The position numbers and the translations under genes were made by a program. A DNA stretch of 64,000 nt from DASQMT01 sp963835735 (GTDB lineage: Bacteria; Actinomycetota; Thermoleophilia; Solirubrobacterales; Solirubrobacteraceae): the NCBI GenBank assembly GCA_963835735.1, contig CAWIGP010000002.1:434001-498000 (forward strand), in the 5' to 3' direction. Of the stretch, positions 62,304-64,000 are shown in pieces; position 1 is the first letter of the stretch, and every line of letters begins with the position of its first letter. The notes under the pieces were generated by a model, which was given only the letters and a program-made list of their open reading frames with translations, made no database searches and was not told the origin of the DNA.

Positions 62304-63215
62304 ATGCCGCTCACCGACCATGTCGCGATCGTCTCGTTGACCAGCGAAGTCTCGAGCAAGAACCTGCTGCGGGCCGCCGCGGCGGTGCAGAAGCAGATCG
62401 TGCGCGACTTCAGCCCGTTCTGGGGCCTCCATGCCACCGTGGACGCGTTCGAGGACCTCGGCTCCGTGCCCAGCGACTACCACCCGGTCGTGCTGTTCGG
62501 CGACGCCGACGAGCTCAGGGGCCAGGTCGAGTTCGCGATCGGCACCGAGTCCGCGGAGCTGCTGATCGACGACTTCGAGCGGGAGCGGCTGTCGGGACTC
62601 CACCTGAACGCGTACACCCGCCAGCCGTTCGCACTGGTCGCCGCTTCTGATACGTGGAGCGTGACACTGAGCCACGAGGTGCTCGAGATGATCACCGACC
62701 CGTTCGGCAACCGGCTCATCGCCGCCATGCATCCGCTCGACCCGCGGGAGCGCGTCCGGTACCTGCTCGAGGTCTGCGATCCATGCCAGGCGATGTGGTA
62801 CCCGGTGAACGGCGTGCCGGTGTCCGACTTCTACACGCCCAGGTACTTCGATCCGGTTCGCGCGGAGCAGGGCCGCTACAGCTTCACAGGGGAGATCAGC
62901 CAGCCGCTGGAGATCCTGGATGGCGGCTACCTGAGTTGGATCGACCCTGAGGATTCCGGCCTTTACTCGCTGGGAGCGGGTGAGACGTCCGCCACGCAGA
63001 TCGCCGACCTCGGGCAGCTGGCGAGAAGCACCGCGCCGCTGCGCACCGTCGTCGACGCCAATCCGCGGACGCCGCTGCTGACCGGGGCCACGCTGAGGCC
63101 TGCGCGGTCGGCCGCGTCCGCGTCCGGGTCGTACAGCGCCGTTCTCGAGGCGTCCCAGGGCGCCGCGTTGCGCACCGCACAGGCGGTCCTGTCGGTGGCG
63201 ACGGGCGCCGGCTAG
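62304..63215 (+). CDS. Metallopeptidase-like protein flanking the lanthipeptide genes
   Basis: 303 residues from the ATG at 62304 (GTG at 62298 possible). The segment VTLSHEVLEMITDPFGNRL contains HEVLE, a HExxE-type metal site seen in proteins with the SHExxE..TDP pattern. A Cys pair EVCDPCQ and SDFYTPRYF follow. No signal peptide. It is divergent from the kinase gene with 63 bases between starts, so it may share control and could process or protect the peptide. That is inference. The fold name cannot be fixed by eye. Confidence 0.65.
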   Translation: MPLTDHVAIVSLTSEVSSKNLLRAAAAVQKQIVRDFSPFWGLHATVDAFEDLGSVPSDYHPVVLFGDADELRGQVEFAIGTESAELLIDDFERERLSGLHLNAYTRQPFALVAASDTWSVTLSHEVLEMITDPFGNRLIAAMHPLDPRERVRYLLEVCDPCQAMWYPVNGVPVSDFYTPRYFDPVRAEQGRYSFTGEISQPLEILDGGYLSWIDPEDSGLYSLGAGETSATQIADLGQLARSTAPLRTVVDANPRTPLLTGATLRPARSAASASGSYSAVLEASQGAALRTAQAVLSVATGAG

Positions 63216-63609
63216 CGGCGACGCGGACCGCCAGGACTGAAAGCGCGCTGTCGGCGGCTTGCAACCGCGCTGCAAGCGGGCGGGCGCATGGTGCTCCCCA
63301 TGCCGGATCACCACACATACCCGCCGCTCGGAGAGCGCTTCCGGCACCCCCCCGGCTCTCCCGCAGGGAGGACGATCGTCAGAGCCGTCGTCACCGAGCT
63401 CGCCGCAGTGCTCGAGCCCGTCGGACGCGATCCGTTCATGGACGGCTCCGATGACGTTGCTCGCCTCCGTCCCGCCGTGCCCACCCGCGGTCGCCTAGCC
63501 GACCCGCGGTGCGCGCGCCCTGACCGGGCGCCCCGACGCCGATAGGCGGGAGCGGCGGCGCCGCTCCCACCCAGCCCTTTCCCATCCCGTTCCAAGGAGT
63601 TGCTCTCCC
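63216..63609. other. 394-bp gap between peptidase-like gene and sigma factor
   Basis: It holds a perfect inverted repeat gcttgca/tgcaagc (63257-63263 and 63271-63277) just after the peptidase-like gene, perhaps a terminator or operator. An open frame at 63288-63545 (85 codons, start ATG at 63288 or 63300) encodes a basic, Pro/Arg-rich C-terminus and lacks a good ribosome-binding site, so it is probably not a gene. The sigma gene has its own aaggagt at 63594-63600. Confidence 0.5.
63257..63277. repeat. 7-bp perfect inverted repeat
   Basis: gcttgca and tgcaagc enclose the 7 bases accgcgc, 41 bases after the end of the metallopeptidase-like gene. A stem with a GC-rich flank could end that transcript. 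There is no T-run, so it may instead be a protein site. The word cttgca also occurs in the marR operators, but it is short and may be chance. Confidence 0.35.
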
Positions 63610-64000
63610 ATGCTCCAAGAGTGCGAGCGGCCGCGCGTGCGGCTGCACGAGACGGACCTCGAGCTCGTCGCCCTCGTCCGGGCTGCGGCCGCCGGCCACG
63701 AGCTCGCGCTCGAACAGCTCGTCACCCGCTTCGATCGCTTCCTGCGCAACGTCATCCGCTCGTACAGGCTGAGCCAGTGGGACGCCGACGACGTCATCCA
63801 GGCCACGTGGCTGCAGTTCATGCAGCACGGCCGCCGGTTGCGCGAGCCCGCCGCCGTGAGTGGCTGGCTTGCGACCACCGCGCGACGGCAGTGCCTCGGG
63901 CTGCTGCAGCGGCACGTGCGCGAGCAGCTGACGGACGATCCGGATTGCGGCGAGCCCGGCCACCACGCCGAGCCCGACCGCGAGCTGCTCGCCTCCGAGC
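63610..64000 (+). CDS. ECF-type sigma factor, N-terminal part (cut by window edge)
   Basis: 130 residues are visible from the ATG at 63610, which follows aaggagt by a few bases. The start LHETDLELVALVRAAAAGHELALEQLVTRFDRFLRNVIRSYRLSQWDADDVIQATWLQF is sigma region 2, with VSGWLATTARRQCLGLL typical of ECF sigma factors. Region 4 lies beyond the window. It could control the neighbouring cluster, but no promoter match can be shown. Confidence 0.85.
   Translation, partial: MLQECERPRVRLHETDLELVALVRAAAAGHELALEQLVTRFDRFLRNVIRSYRLSQWDADDVIQATWLQFMQHGRRLREPAAVSGWLATTARRQCLGLLQRHVREQLTDDPDCGEPGHHAEPDRELLASE

Noticed and set aside
63288..63545. 85-codon frame before the sigma gene
   Set aside because: No ribosome-binding site of note and a low-complexity Arg/Pro end. 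Kept only as a remark on the gap.

Overview
This is a 64 kb, very GC-rich stretch of a gene-dense actinobacterial chromosome. Three things point to the class Thermoleophilia (Solirubrobacterales-like). It has many SARP/BTAD regulators fused to WD40 or UspA-like parts. It has Ser/Thr kinases fused to beta-propellers. It carries F420 biosynthesis and LLM oxidoreductase genes, and GTG starts with stop/start overlaps of 1-4 bases are common. The taxonomic call is inference from gene content only. No rRNA, tRNA, CRISPR array or transposase was recognised.

Layout. 1-13.9 kb: housekeeping and redox genes (UspA fragment, SDR, QueA-like, methyltransferase, FbiC for F420, FAD oxidoreductase, ThiY-like lipoprotein, YgfZ, DnaQ/UvrC-like nuclease, HtrA-like protease). 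14.0-16.0 kb: MarR plus a DHA2-type exporter with clear inverted repeats upstream. 16.04-16.63 kb: a noncoding stretch with a 38-39 bp tandem array and two related long hairpins. 16.6-23.1 kb: secreted proteins, crotonyl-CoA carboxylase/reductase, ClpS and a TAP-type hydrolase. 23.2-28.3 kb: a receiver/kinase pair broken by frame changes, an MBL hydrolase, and ethylmalonyl-CoA mutase with MeaB. 28.3-34 kb: lipoprotein, CBS protein, LhgO/OYE operon and an LLM oxidoreductase. 34-42.6 kb: a sigma factor with a 14-residue repeat tail, MEDS/HATPase sensor, zinc-finger HSP100, MFS/ArsR pair and GTP-PEP carboxykinase. 42.6-44.3 kb: MaoC hydratase and CitE-type lyase. 45-50.7 kb: STAS protein, SARP-UspA fusion, kinase-propeller plus substrate-binding lipoprotein. 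50.8-53.2 kb: a SucCD-like ligase with a FixX-like ferredoxin. 53.5-58.4 kb: a 1600-residue SARP/nSTAND/WD40 protein.

The most interesting part is 58.4-62.2 kb. Four tightly packed minus-strand genes encode an APH-type phosphotransferase, a HopA1-family protein, a LanC-type cyclase and a 171-residue protein. The last protein ends in a double glycine followed by a Ser/Thr/Cys-rich 23-residue tail. This is the logic of a class V-like lanthipeptide pathway (kinase plus HopA1 lyase), but it uses a recognisable zinc LanC and an unusually long leader. A divergent metallopeptidase-like gene and a sigma factor flank it.

Scattered Ccr, ethylmalonyl-CoA mutase, MeaB, MaoC hydratase, CitE-type lyase and PEP carboxykinase fit C2 assimilation through the ethylmalonyl-CoA pathway. 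At least five genes (SDR, kinase, receiver/kinase junction, CitE, LanC) carry single-base frame changes. Several lie in short homopolymers, so base errors in the assembly are at least as likely as real decay.
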